Positions 56,901-64,000 of a DNA stretch of 64,000 nt are shown here, piece by piece. A program made the position numbers and the translations under genes. Every line of letters begins with the position of its first letter. Position 1 is the stretch's first letter. The notes beneath the pieces were generated by a model. It had not been told where the DNA came from. It ran no database searches and was given only the letters and a program-made list of their open reading frames with translations. Source of the DNA: Sitta carolinensis (lineage: Eukaryota; Chordata; Aves; Passeriformes; Sittidae); NCBI GenBank assembly GCA_032173965.1, contig JAVUNC010000004.1, forward strand, positions 18,763,001-18,827,000, given 5' to 3'.

Positions 56901-59530
56901 CCACAGACAGTCTGGCATTTTAGCTTTGGTGGAAATAATTGGCAATAGTCAGTTTAAATGCAAACACCCTGCTTTGGTGGGAAAAAGGAATTTAAAAGTG
57001 TGGAACTAGCTGGATCAATTAACTTCATGGCTTTCTAGTGTTTATTTTAACAGTATAAACATATCAATGATAACTACAACTTCTATCTAGCCTAATACCT
57101 CTAACATTCGTTGTAGATACAAGGCAAAGTAATAGAATCAGAGAATATTCTGAGTCGGAAGAGAATTCATTATGTTCTGGAGATTCAGTTTGTGGTAAAA
57201 CCAGTCAGAGGCAATATAAAAGACAAAGAAGAAAGCCAGGTTTAAGAAAGTAATTTTTTATATTCTTGATAATCCTAAATCCTAGCTTTTAAATGGCCTG
57301 TGAAAAGCAGAATCTGAATGAAACCTATCCACATCCAACCTTCTCCCTTTATGAAAGATTAAGTAGGACTCTAAAAGCAATGAAGAAAACTCACTGCAGG
57401 CAACACAGTAATGAAACTCTGAGGACCTGTTTAATTCTTTAGGAATGCTCATGCTCAAAAGGAAAGATAAATTTGCAGCTATCATAAATTTTACTTCAAG
57501 GCATTTCTTCAAGTGACCTTCAATCTCTTATAGTTATCCTTTCTCTAAATTTTAAATCAATTGCCTTAATAAGAGCTATTCAGGTCTGTACAAACCTTAT
57601 GTAACTGACAGTAATAGGCTCCATTAATCTAGGCCAGAACAAGTCCTCTTCTGCTTTCAGTTATCATTGCCAAGTTTTATATGATGCCTTTGTGATATAT
57701 AAACCTGAGAATTCACATTTTGATTGCTTTTAAAGCAAATTTTCACTGAGCATATAAAGTCTGAGTTGTTCACAATTGCTCCTTCAATATTTTCATATTT
57801 TTAGTTTTCTTTACATGATCTGTACAAATTAATTATATACTATTTTTTTTTTCTTACTTTTTGGCAGAGAACAATCCAATACTGCTGTCAGTTGTACCTT
57901 AAATTTTCAACTTCTGAAATTAAGGTCCTAATTGTGCTTCTTTTCTTACTTGGAATTGTAGCACCTAACTTTAGATGGCTGGCCGGCAAGTCGAGACAGC
58001 AAAAGTGGCTCCTCTAATGGATGATTTAAAGCACTGATACCAATTCTCACATTTGAACAGCTCTCTGGAACAGAATAAGTTTCTGCAGTGATAATTTAGG
58101 CAGTTTTATGTAGACTAGCCTGTTTATTTAGGAAATCAAATTAGGTATCTAGTGGTATGCATATAGTTGTACAACTGTCCCCAAAACTTTTTGAAAATTG
58201 AGGGAATGTTTTCCTTTTATCAACTGAACTCATTATGTGTGCCCAAACTGATAAGGAAAAACTTGGAATAGTTACTAAAGTACTTGCAGTAGACAGTTCA
58301 TACAATAGAAGATATCCAAATCAAATACATTTTGCCCTGACATTCATAATCACCTGTTTTTCATATTAGTTTACCTAATAATTAAAAGCCATGGAAAAGT
58401 TAGTAACTAAATCACAGAATTAAAGAACAATTTGGGTTGGAAGGGAACTTTAAATGTAACAGAGGTCAACTGCACTGTAAAAAGCTGGCACATCTTCAAC
58501 TAGATCAGACTGCCCAGAGCCCCCCTAACCTGACCTTGAATGTTCCCAGGGATGGGGCATGCACCACCTCTCTGGGCAGCTTTTGCCAGTGCTTTACCAC
58601 CTTTAATGTAAGAAAAACTCCTTCTTTATGGCTAAACTAAATCAACACTCTTTCAGTTTAAAATTATTACCTCTTGTCCTATTACAATATGTTCTGCTAA
58701 AAGTTTGTCCCAGTCATTCATTCTTATAGGCCCCTATTAGATACTGAAAGGCTGCAGTAAGGTCACTCTGAGTCTCCCCTTCTCCAGGCTGAGCAGCCCC
58801 AGCTTCCCCAGACTCTCCTCATAGGAGTGGTGTTCCATACCTCTGATTATCTTTGTGGCCCTCCTCTGTATCCGTTAGAGCTGGTCCAAGTCCTTATTTT
58901 GGGAGTCACAGGGCTGGATGCAGAGGTAGAAGGGTCTCACAAGAGCAGAGAAGAGGGGTAGAATCACCTGCCCTGACCTGCTGGCCACTCTGCTTTTGAT
59001 GCAGCCCAGGACACAACTGGCTTTCTGTTCCCCAAGTCCTCCCTGCCTTTCAAGTGCCTTATCACAACTTCTAGGAGGATCTCTTCCATCATATTCCCGG
59101 GAACATGTACAAGGCTGACAGGTTGGTAGTTCCTGGGTTCCTCCTTTCTATCTGTTTTAAAAAGGGTTGCAATCTTTCTTTCTCCTTCTCACCAGGGGCT
59201 TCACCTGACTTCTATGACTTTCCAAATCGTGGAGAGTGGCTTGGCAACTACATCAGCCAATTCTCTTAGGACTCTGGGATACATCTCATCAGGTCCCAGA
59301 GATTTAAGTATGTTTCTGAAGTGGTCACAGTGGAAGGGACTTTGCTCTCCCATTACCAATCTTGCAGTCCATCCACTAGTCAGTTTTAAAACTGACTAGA
59401 TGTGTATGCAAGCTAGATGCAAGCTCCATAAATTTTCCAACAATGTAATCACATGAATTAAAGAAATCGGATAATAAAATAGAAATCTTACTTGGTCAGA
59501 GGGAGAACAGCATTTATTCGCCATTTTCAT
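17059..59530 (-). CDS. SNTG2: Gamma-2-syntrophin, 3' half of gene (7 exons)
   Basis: Gene-level entry. Joining minus-strand segments 59530-59492, 50870-50754, 43401-43330, 40542-40333, 27732-27640, 23648-23538 and 17190-17059 gives one uninterrupted frame of 257 residues plus a stop. Every junction is GT-AG and phase 0. The product matches the C-terminal half of gamma-2-syntrophin as I remember the human protein (about 539 residues). Recognisable stretches include [50 protein letters not shown] and a KYMYSN end. Gamma-1-syntrophin differs clearly in the exon after the PH start and at the C terminus, so SNTG2 is preferred. The encoded part is the end of the linker, the C-terminal PH domain and the syntrophin-unique region. 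Known family role: cytoplasmic, membrane-associated adaptor binding dystrophin/dystrobrevin; gamma forms are mainly neuronal. Upstream exons are outside the window. No frameshift or internal stop is seen, so the gene appears intact here. Confidence 0.93.
17490..18187 (-). mobile_element. CR1 LINE fragment, antisense in the window
   Basis: Minus-strand CR1 (same orientation as SNTG2). Read on the plus strand it starts with the degenerate 3' end (TCACTGAGTCCAACTATTAA, about 17,534). It continues through CTAAGTGCCACATCTACACT and CCCCTGGCACAAGCTGAGGC to the ORF2 3' segment CTGATACAGGCCAGGATGCC and on to 18,187. A block of the consensus between about 17,790 and 17,900 is shortened, indicating internal deletion. 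Age is moderate to old. Confidence 0.9.
20580..20667. repeat. T/G-rich simple repeat (TTTG/TTGG)n
   Basis: About 88 bases composed almost only of T and G on the plus strand, with imperfect TTTG, GTTT and TTGG units. There is no other signal. This type of low-complexity tract is common in avian introns. Confidence 0.7.
23538..23648 (-). CDS. SNTG2: SNTG2 exon, syntrophin-unique region
   Basis: A 111-nt, 37-codon exon running from [20 protein letters not shown] to [13 protein letters not shown]. The acceptor is TTTTTCTTTAG and the donor [23 protein letters not shown] is one of the most conserved stretches of gamma-syntrophins. Both ends are phase 0; it joins SKTK from the exon at 27,640 and runs into ELEFQDL of the last exon. 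Confidence 0.95.
23649..27639 (-). other. SNTG2: SNTG2 intron
   Basis: A 4.0 kb GT-AG intron between the two central exons of the SU region. It holds the LTR element at about 24,990-25,859. The remainder is AT-rich with no recognised feature. Confidence 0.75.
24990..25859 (+). mobile_element. Avian endogenous retrovirus LTR (probably ERVL-type)
   Basis: The right part (25,330-25,859) matches a widespread avian LTR family that I recognise by pattern. It has repeated CCATGGGAAGGA/CCACGCTGGAGCAG units, then GAGGAGTTCTCCTCCTGAGG, then AAGGTGTTTTAAGATCTGGT. A poly(A) signal follows in GCAATAAATTAAATTAATTT, and the end is ...GTCAACCCCCCACA. It is plus strand, antisense to SNTG2. The 5' boundary at about 24,990 is approximate because the left part is less conserved. 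No retroviral internal genes are attached, so it is a solo LTR. The open frames inside it are spurious. Confidence 0.75.
27640..27732 (-). CDS. SNTG2: SNTG2 exon, start of syntrophin-unique region
   Basis: A 93-nt, 31-codon exon encoding [20 protein letters not shown] followed by [11 protein letters not shown]. The acceptor is a run of nine T followed by CAG and the donor is GTAAGA. It follows the PH domain and starts the C-terminal syntrophin-unique (SU) region, which in the family contributes to dystrophin/dystrobrevin binding. Both ends are phase 0. A longer open frame runs through both flanks, but the splice sites and the match to gamma-2-syntrophin fix these limits. Confidence 0.94.
30421..30500 (+). 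mobile_element. Short CR1 3'-end remnant
   Basis: The segment CACTTAGTGCCGTTTTCTGG, then GGTGATCAGGCTGGTGGGAC and TTGATGATGTCACAGGTCTT, follows the order of the CR1 3' UTR end (a lost 'GTTGGACTCGATGATCTTAG AGGTCT'-type block). It is short and diverged, so confidence is limited. Confidence 0.45.
32869..32904 (+). repeat. Poly(A) tract, 36 bases
   Basis: An uninterrupted run of 36 A. It is the longest mononucleotide run in the window. No LINE or SINE body is recognisable just upstream. Confidence 0.95.
35176..35440 (-). mobile_element. CR1 LINE 3'-end fragment
   Basis: On the plus strand it starts at the diagnostic TCACAGAATGGTTTGGGTTG. It continues with CCCTGTCCAACCTGGCCTTG, TCAGGGATGGGGCATCCACA and TCTCTGGGCAACCTGTTCAG. 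This is the reverse complement of the CR1 3' UTR and ORF2 end. It is strongly 5'-truncated, as is usual for CR1, and the end near 35,440 is gradual. Less diverged than the copy at 17,490. Confidence 0.92.
40333..40542 (-). CDS. SNTG2: SNTG2 exon, C-terminal part of PH domain
   Basis: The largest coding exon here: 210 nt, 70 codons. It runs from [16 protein letters not shown] to FLEVQRTG. The acceptor is ATGTTTTTCAG and the donor GTAAGT (near-perfect consensus). It includes [25 protein letters not shown]. In this family that covers the last strands and the C-terminal helix of the PH domain; the [12 protein letters not shown] helix carries the PH-typical tryptophan. The open frame runs on upstream of the acceptor to a methionine at about 40,632, but that extension is intronic: the frame must join IHK from the preceding exon. 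Both ends are phase 0. Confidence 0.95.
40543..43329 (-). other. SNTG2: SNTG2 intron
   Basis: A 2.8 kb GT-AG intron within the PH domain coding region. AT-rich, with a local near-duplicate of ACATGGTATT around 41,580-41,612. No mobile element or other gene was recognised. Confidence 0.75.
43330..43401 (-). CDS. SNTG2: SNTG2 exon, PH domain middle part
   Basis: A 72-nt, 24-codon exon starting [18 protein letters not shown] and ending LFKIHK. The acceptor is TATATTGTAG and the donor GTAGGT. The DWVRAEK...[12 protein letters not shown] pattern is diagnostic for the syntrophin PH domain and fits gamma-2 better than gamma-1. It is phase 0 on both sides. It continues STPP from the exon at 50,754 and leads into LWLADDCW in the exon at 40,542. 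Confidence 0.93.
48010..48450 (+). mobile_element. Avian ERV LTR fragment, 3'-truncated
   Basis: Pattern-matched to a common avian LTR family. The order is CACACGGCCCCTCACTAACT, then CACTATTTAATAAGTGATGG, then a segment around GCTGAGCATGACATTTTATG (48,271 on), followed by CAGCTGTCCTGGCCGTGTGC. The family's terminal part, seen in the copy at 60,453-60,950, is missing: similarity fades near 48,450, where GC-rich DNA begins. The 5' boundary is approximate. Antisense to SNTG2. Confidence 0.65.
48659..49074 (+). repeat. 13-bp GC-rich minisatellite, 32 units
   Basis: Thirty-two head-to-tail 13-base units with no length variation, all ending GGGCTG. Unit types: A CACGGCAGGGCTG, B CAGCACGGGGCTG, C CAACGCGGGGCTG, D CAACACAGGGCTG, E CACCGCAGGGCTG, F CACCGCGGGGCTG, G CTCGGCAGGGCTG. 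By hand the order is AAABCD AAAABCD ABABCD EGCD ACCFBDEAB. The BCD block recurs, indicating higher-order duplication. Since 13 is not a multiple of 3 and no unit contains a stop in any phase, all frames are open and each reads the same 13-residue peptide. The long open frames here on both strands are therefore artefacts of the repeat, not genes. Confidence 0.97.
49241..49258 (+). repeat. G-rich tract
   Basis: GGCGGGGGGGGGATGGGG: a short G-run cluster that could form a G-quadruplex on the plus strand (the non-template strand is minus for SNTG2, so in the transcript it is C-rich). It lies 170 bases past the minisatellite. Confidence 0.7.
50754..50870 (-). CDS. SNTG2: SNTG2 exon, start of C-terminal PH domain
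   Basis: A 117-nt, 39-codon exon. It begins [13 protein letters not shown] and ends [12 protein letters not shown], with acceptor TTTTTTACAG and donor GTAAAA. The MGWVNE and [10 protein letters not shown] segments are the first beta strands of the PH domain of gamma-2-syntrophin (about residues 296-421 in the human protein). Both ends are phase 0. The frame joins directly to the SPSDQ-ending microexon at 59,492 and to the VSTLDW exon at 43,401. The donor continues as an A-rich stretch (GTAAAAAAAA), weaker than the GTAAG consensus, so this exon is a plausible target for regulated skipping; that is inference only. Confidence 0.92.
53210..53262. repeat. AT-rich microsatellite
   Basis: Imperfect (TATA)n/(TATAAAAA)n tract of about 50 bases, with ACATATATAAAA repeated. 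Confidence 0.75.
55538..55583. repeat. Two tandem copies of a 23-base hairpin-forming unit
   Basis: Two identical, adjacent 23-base copies (55,538-55,560 and 55,561-55,583). Each contains TGTAATGT and its reverse complement ACATTACA around a 3-4 base loop, so each could fold as a short hairpin and the pair as a larger one. Confidence 0.9.
56135..56420 (-). mobile_element. Ancient CR1/L3-like LINE fragment
   Basis: Reverse-strand similarity to the CR1 ORF2 reverse transcriptase region. TTGTCAAAAACCTTGCTGGA at about 56,144, GATTGGTTGTCACTATTTGT at about 56,230, and GGGATTGAAGTCAAATTGAC followed by TAGTCTCTAACTGTCCAACT at 56,335-56,374 follow the order of the CR1 consensus antisense. Highly diverged, so older than the other copies. 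Confidence 0.6.
57131..57182 (-). mobile_element. CR1 3'-end remnant, about 50 bases
   Basis: ATAGAATCAGAGAATATTCT followed by GAGTCGGAAGAGAATTCATT is the CR1 3' terminus of the 'ATTCTGAGTTGGAAGGGACC' subtype, read in reverse. It is cut after about 50 bases. Confidence 0.65.
58410..59380 (-). mobile_element. CR1 LINE, long antisense fragment
   Basis: It starts with the CR1 3' end (AATTTGGGTTGGAAGGGAAC, about 58,429). It continues through GGGATGGGGCATGCACCACC and TCTCCAGGCTGAGCAGCCCC into the ORF2 coding region. From about 59,040 an upstream ORF2 block follows: CTGACAGGTTGGTAGTTCCT, GGAGAGTGGCTTGGCAACTA, ATCTCATCAGGTCCCAGAGA. Part of the consensus between the two blocks is missing, so there is an internal deletion. 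Same orientation as SNTG2, ending about 110 bases before the SNTG2 microexon. Confidence 0.9.
59492..59530 (-). CDS. SNTG2: SNTG2 exon, 39-nt microexon before the PH domain
   Basis: This 13-codon exon encodes [13 protein letters not shown]. It is preceded on the minus strand by a pyrimidine-rich acceptor ending CATAG and followed by the donor GTAAGA. The peptide matches the linker just before the C-terminal PH domain of gamma-2-syntrophin. It is phase 0 at both ends and is the most upstream SNTG2 exon found in the window. The two methionines are internal residues: the splice acceptor directly abuts the first ATG, and the human protein continues upstream. The exon is too short to be found by ORF length and was located from the expected protein order plus splice sites. 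Confidence 0.88.
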
Positions 59531-60452
59531 CTATGAAAGAGAGATGGAAGAACACAAAGAGTTATTAATATGCTGAAGAGTATCTGTGATGCAATTAGCA
59601 TTGATTGACTTAGTTATTGAATACTATATTAATACTTCCAAATTATATTTGGAATAAATTTTATAATTCAGTGCATAAATACTAGATTTTTACTATTATA
59701 GTGAATTTACAAAACCAAGGACTTGAAAGGCAAAAGTCTTTTATCAGAGCTTTCCTTAAATATCTCATAAAGATATGCATTTATGAATTTAACTTTGTCA
59801 GTCTGAGTGAAAATATTATACTGTACTGTAGACGTCTCACTTAGGTTTGAGTTAAACAATTGCTTAAGCAGATTCTTAAATGAGGTCTGTAATTAAGTCC
59901 TTGTGAAATGATGATCATAGAGTACGAGAATTAATTAAAGATGATATGAAAATTGCTTGGGCTTTCCTCCTTGTTTCCTCTTCAAGACAAAGTTTTTCCT
60001 CTTTGTTTAGATAATGAATAGTTTTGATTATTTTGACTTTTCTCTGGCAGTCATAGTATGTACGGATGAGTGGTGGACAAATACTGACATGTATTCCCTT
60101 CTTTAAAGTGTAACATTTTTTAAAGTGCAATTTTATTAAGCATAGATAAGAATGCAGAAAGAAATATATTAGAGTGGAAAGTCAGACTTCCCTACATGCT
60201 AGGAGTAAGCTGAAAATTGTCCTACAGTTGATGAGTACTTCTAAAAGACAATTGTCAAAAACCTGTTTTATTAGAAATGAAAGCCTTGTGATGGAAGATC
60301 AAAACTCTACACCTATGCACAGGGAAAACTACAATTGCCATAGGAAATGAGAAGAAGAAATCCAGGGCCATTGGTTGTATCCTGGGCATGCTAGATTTGT
60401 AAGATCAAATCTGTGGATGTAACTCACTTAATATGGTGATGCCATTGACTGC

Positions 60453-60950
60453 TGTGTTGGATTGACTCTGGCCAGTAGCTGAGCACCTTCCCAACCAGTA
60501 GGAAGGGTGAGAGAAAAGGAAAAGCAAAAGCAAGAAAACTTCTGAGACAAGATTAACAGAGTTTAAGTGAAAGAAACAAGAAAAATTCAAGTGATATAAA
60601 TACAATCACTCTCTGCCTCCCACAAGCAGGCTCCAAGCAACAGCCATCTTGGAAAGTAAACCCACACCTCCTTTCTCCACTATGTCATTTCAATTGCTGA
60701 GCACAATGGTGTGGAATATCTCTTTGCCTACTTTCTGTCCCATCTTTGTCCTTTCCTAATTCCTTCTTCCATCCTTTGCTGAGGCAGGTGGAGTGTGTCA
60801 GAGTGAGAAAAACCCAATTCAGCCCATGCAACCACAGTCCAGCACCAATCAAAACACTGGTGTGTTATTAATATTGTTGTAACCACAAATGCAAAACACA
60901 GCACCTGCTACTATGAAGAAAGCTACCCACATCCAGCCAGACCCAGTACA
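60453..60950 (+). mobile_element. Avian ERV solo LTR, same family as 48,010-48,450
   Basis: The order matches a common avian LTR. It starts TGTGTTGGATTGACTCTGGC then CAGTAGCTGAGCACC. In the middle are ACAGAGTTTAAGTGAAAGAA and TTGCTGAGCACAATGGTGTG. It ends with ACCACAAATGCAAAACACAG, CTGCTACTATGAAGAAAGCT and ...CCAGACCCAGTACA. The terminal TG...CA is as expected. No internal retroviral region is attached. No clear target-site duplication was seen, consistent with age. Plus strand, antisense to SNTG2. Confidence 0.75.
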
Positions 60951-61018
60951 CCTGTATGGGCCAACAGACCTTGTGTTATGGTAATGACACAGGCCTCAGG
61001 ATGTATCAGGATTTATAG

Positions 61019-61032
61019 ACACACACACACAC
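61019..61032. repeat. (AC)7 microsatellite
   Basis: Seven AC dinucleotides in a row. Short. Confidence 0.85.
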
Positions 61033-63323
61033 TTGCGCCTAACAGATGACAATAACAAGTTATTGTCCTCCATAGACTGAAGTATTTATGATCATAAACA
61101 AAATGACCTTTGGGCAAAAGGCAATGTGGAGAGAGTCTTTTCTGTATGGACAGAGGGTGATAGCAATACTCAAGGCTGCAGGAGTTCTCTAGTTGTCCTA
61201 ACCCATCATGGGCCGTCAGGGTTTCTTCTTCCTCACATGGTCACTTTTGTAGCCCTTGGATTTGAATTATGCAGTTAAACAGCACAGGTGTGCTGGTGGG
61301 TCAGACTGGGAATGACTGAGGGTCTGAGGTGAAGGTGGCCAAGCTGCTGGGAGCCTGGGGCATCTGCCAGGCCCAGCTGTCACCTTGGGCTGTGTGTTGT
61401 GTAGATCCTGTCAGGCTCTTGGAGTGACCCTACCAGCTCCCTGCCACCCTAGAGGAGGAGCTGGCACTACCACAAGAGTGGTGGGACACAGGCTGCAGGG
61501 GCTGGCACCCACAGCTTACCACAGGCAGGGAGTAAAGATGAGGATGGAACGGAAATTCAGCTGCTTAGCAGACTGAGGGGCCCCAGCAAGGCTCCTGGCA
61601 GATTATGCACAAAGGTGTGCCTTCCTCAGCCTGAAACAACTGCAGGGCTGCACTGTGCTGGAGCTGGCCTGGAGCACTGGCTGGGAGAAAGGTGGCTGAG
61701 TTTTTTGGTCCCCACGGGGCCCCATCAGTAACAAACCAGCTGGAACTCAAGAACCTCACTCTGCAACTTGGTTAAACAAATTGGTGACACGCCCAGTGTT
61801 GCAGAAGGAAGCAGTCAGCAGTCTGATTTGGTGGTGGGCTTAATCCTGCTAGAGCAGCTGTGCAGGATGTAATGAAATGACACCTGGAATACTTCAATGT
61901 CAGTAGAAATGCTGATACACTCTGGCCATAATCGGGTTCAATCTTTCTGCTGTGCCTCAGACACAAACCCATACACAATGTAACTATACAAAAGCCATGT
62001 TATACACACAGAAAATATAATTTCCTTTTAAATGCCCAAAACCGTACTCAATAATAAGATTACTATAGCACAAAGCAGTGCAAGGAAATGGGTTTGGATG
62101 TTCTTGTTTCACCATGGAAGACACACTTCCAGTTTCTGTTACCCCCTTCCCTCAGTTTTTTCAACTGCACCTCCTTCTGCAAGATAAGAGGTGTACGAAG
62201 AAATAAATCTGAGTTGCGGATTCACTTGTATTTATTTCTGACAAAGATAAATGTGAAAAGCTTTGAGAACATTTAAAATGAGGATTGAATCACAAAGGAA
62301 GATCATAGGGTAGTTTCATGCTGGTAGAAAAGTGTGTGAAAAAACAGAATATGAACAGACGGGTGAATAATTTGGGGCAAGGGTCCTCAGAAATAAAAGT
62401 AAGTACATGTTGCTTGCAAAGCTGACTGTAACTAAGATATTTTCTGAGCTAAGGATACAAAACATATATCAGCAACGAGGGCTGAAAAGACACCCTTACA
62501 TTTTTCTCAATGTTGCAGCATTCCCTGTGCTCCTCTGTCATCTAAAAACCAATTCCAGGCTGGTACCAGAATCATTATTACTCATCTACCAAGTAACACT
62601 CTCTAAATATGTACAGGGGCAGCACTCCTATGCAGTGACAAATTCTTGCTTCTCCACTGTTGAAAGATGACTCCTCCTATACACTTGATCCCCAGAGAGC
62701 TTGCCTGTGTATAGAAGTTAGATGCTTCAGTACTTCAAAAGAGTAGTCTGACATTAGCAGAAATGTCACATTGTGGCAGAGCTATTTTTGCACTGCCTAC
62801 ACTAGGACTGTCTCCTGGCATCAGCAGGAGATCTGACAAAGAGCTGCTGAACATGACTGTATTAGGGTAAAATAAAAAAATGAAGTATATTAGGGTAAGG
62901 TGATACAGGAAAGATTGAGTGCACTGTATAAAACAAATTAATCCCTATTAGGAGCTCTTTAAGAACTAAATTTCTAAAAGAAATTATTCAAAATTTCATG
63001 CAAATATGTAGGACAAAAAATGTATATAAGAGTAACACAAATAGGCACAGTTTAAGTAAGAATGACTAAGATGTGAGAAAAGTTGCTAAAGTCATGAAAC
63101 AAGTACCAGCAAAACAAAACATAAAAATATGTGGAACTAAAATATGAATAATGGTAAGTATTGCTTAAAAACCTAGTAATAGCTCAGTCAAGGATGCTGA
63201 CATTATGCCAACAGTATTAGCAAAAAAGTCCATTTGTAACCATGTATCTAGTAATTAATTTCCATACTGAGATGATGGCGTGGGACAGATTAGGAAATCA
63301 ATAGTTTAACCATTTGGAGAAGC

Positions 63324-63348
63324 AACTGAACTGAACTGAACTGAACTT
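63324..63348. repeat. (AACTG)n pentanucleotide repeat
   Basis: Four perfect AACTG units plus one altered (AACTT). Short. Confidence 0.9.
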
Positions 63349-64000
63349 TGAGTCTGCAAGTACTCAAAAAAATAACCCATAACCAGATATGAAACAATTT
63401 CTGAATGAGTAGTGATTATCTTTGGTCCTGGAGCATGGGTCACACTCGACAGAAGTGGAGAAGTGCAGAAACAGGAAGAAGCTCTGCAGGAATTCCCTAA
63501 TGTCAGTGTCAAAGGTATGATAAGAAAAGAATAATTTTTTGAAATTATAAGACTAAGGTTAAAAAGAATTACAAAAGGACTTCCAAGAAACCTAATTTAA
63601 AGTCCCTGTCCTAAGCACTGTGGACAGTGGTCTGTTTTTTTTGGCTGCCCAGAGGCAGAGAGTTGTCCAGCCTGCTTCTCTACTCCAACCTCTCAATCCC
63701 TATCTCAAAAATAGTTAACAAAAAAAGGGACTCAATGACTACTGCATCTCCCCTTCTGATGATCAATAATTAAATAAATGCTCTGGCCAGACCTTTCCAG
63801 TTGTACCACAGGCTGCATGCCTGACAAAACCTGTAAAGCTACTGTCTAAGCAAAAGAGTTTATATGTTTCTCATAGATGCTGCATAGAGTTTACTTTGTA
63901 ACTCACTGAGAACACAAAACAGGAACATCCATCATGACTGTTCTTTCTCAGGCCCTTCCGGGGAACAGCCAGTTAAATGAACACCAGATAGATTACTTTG

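Larger units (their letters stand above)
50871..59491 (-). other. SNTG2: SNTG2 intron, 8.6 kb
   Basis: GT-AG intron between the microexon and the PH start. It carries an AT-rich microsatellite at about 53,210-53,262, a C-rich run at 52,097-52,110 and poly(A) runs of 18 (54,152-54,169) and 20 (54,363-54,382). It also holds a tandemly duplicated 23-base hairpin unit at 55,538-55,583 and three CR1 remnants between 56,135 and 59,380. No other gene was recognised. Confidence 0.75.
59531..64000 (-). other. SNTG2: SNTG2 intron, 3' part (continues beyond window)
   Basis: Intron sequence upstream of the microexon. I looked on the minus strand for the preceding SNTG2 exon (expected to end IRELTLQN-like) and did not find it, so it lies past 64,000. 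Contents: an LTR (about 60,453-60,950), a (CA)7 at 61,019-61,032, a GC-richer unrecognised stretch at 61,280-61,760 and an (AACTG)n at 63,324-63,348. Confidence 0.65.

Noticed and set aside
17059..59530. Gamma-1-syntrophin (SNTG1) as the identity of the gene
   Set aside because: The exon peptides around [49 protein letters not shown] and the KYMYSN end fit gamma-2 and not gamma-1.
1..64000. CRISPR array, tRNA, rRNA, operon or bacterial features
   Set aside because: The sequence is vertebrate nuclear DNA. No spaced identical repeats and no tRNA-type T-loop or A/B box pattern were seen.

Overview
The window is non-coding-rich vertebrate DNA, almost certainly from a bird. It is AT-rich and has no dense open reading frames. 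It carries several avian CR1 retrotransposon copies with the typical 3' end (the 'TTTGGGTTGGAAGGG' signature on the reverse strand) and solo-LTR-like elements of avian endogenous retroviruses. The only protein-coding gene recognised is the 3' half of SNTG2 (gamma-2-syntrophin) on the minus strand. Seven consecutive coding exons lie between 59,530 and 17,059. All six complete introns have GT-AG borders and all are phase 0. The 5' exons (first PH half, PDZ domain) must lie beyond 64,000.

Layout. 1-297: right-hand part of a probable LTR. 298-17,024: intergenic DNA downstream of SNTG2, with a CR1 copy at about 7,200-8,417 and an AT-rich, 3'-UTR-like stretch at about 1,560-2,800. 17,025-17,190: SNTG2 terminal exon, with a poly(A) signal only 28 bases past the stop. 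17,191-59,491: the last introns and exons, holding CR1 copies at about 17,490-18,187, 30,421-30,500, 35,176-35,440, 56,135-56,420, 57,131-57,182 and 58,410-59,380, and LTRs at about 24,990-25,859 and 48,010-48,450. A striking GC-rich 13-bp minisatellite sits at 48,659-49,074. 59,531-64,000: part of the next upstream intron, with another LTR at about 60,453-60,950.

The seven SNTG2 exons encode 257 residues: the end of the inter-domain linker, the C-terminal PH domain and the syntrophin-unique C-terminal region. Syntrophins are membrane-associated adaptors of the dystrophin/dystrobrevin complex. No RNA gene, CRISPR array or second protein gene could be supported. The most unusual object is the 32-unit intronic minisatellite. 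Its 13-base unit has no stop in any frame on either strand, and its variants recur in an ordered block pattern.
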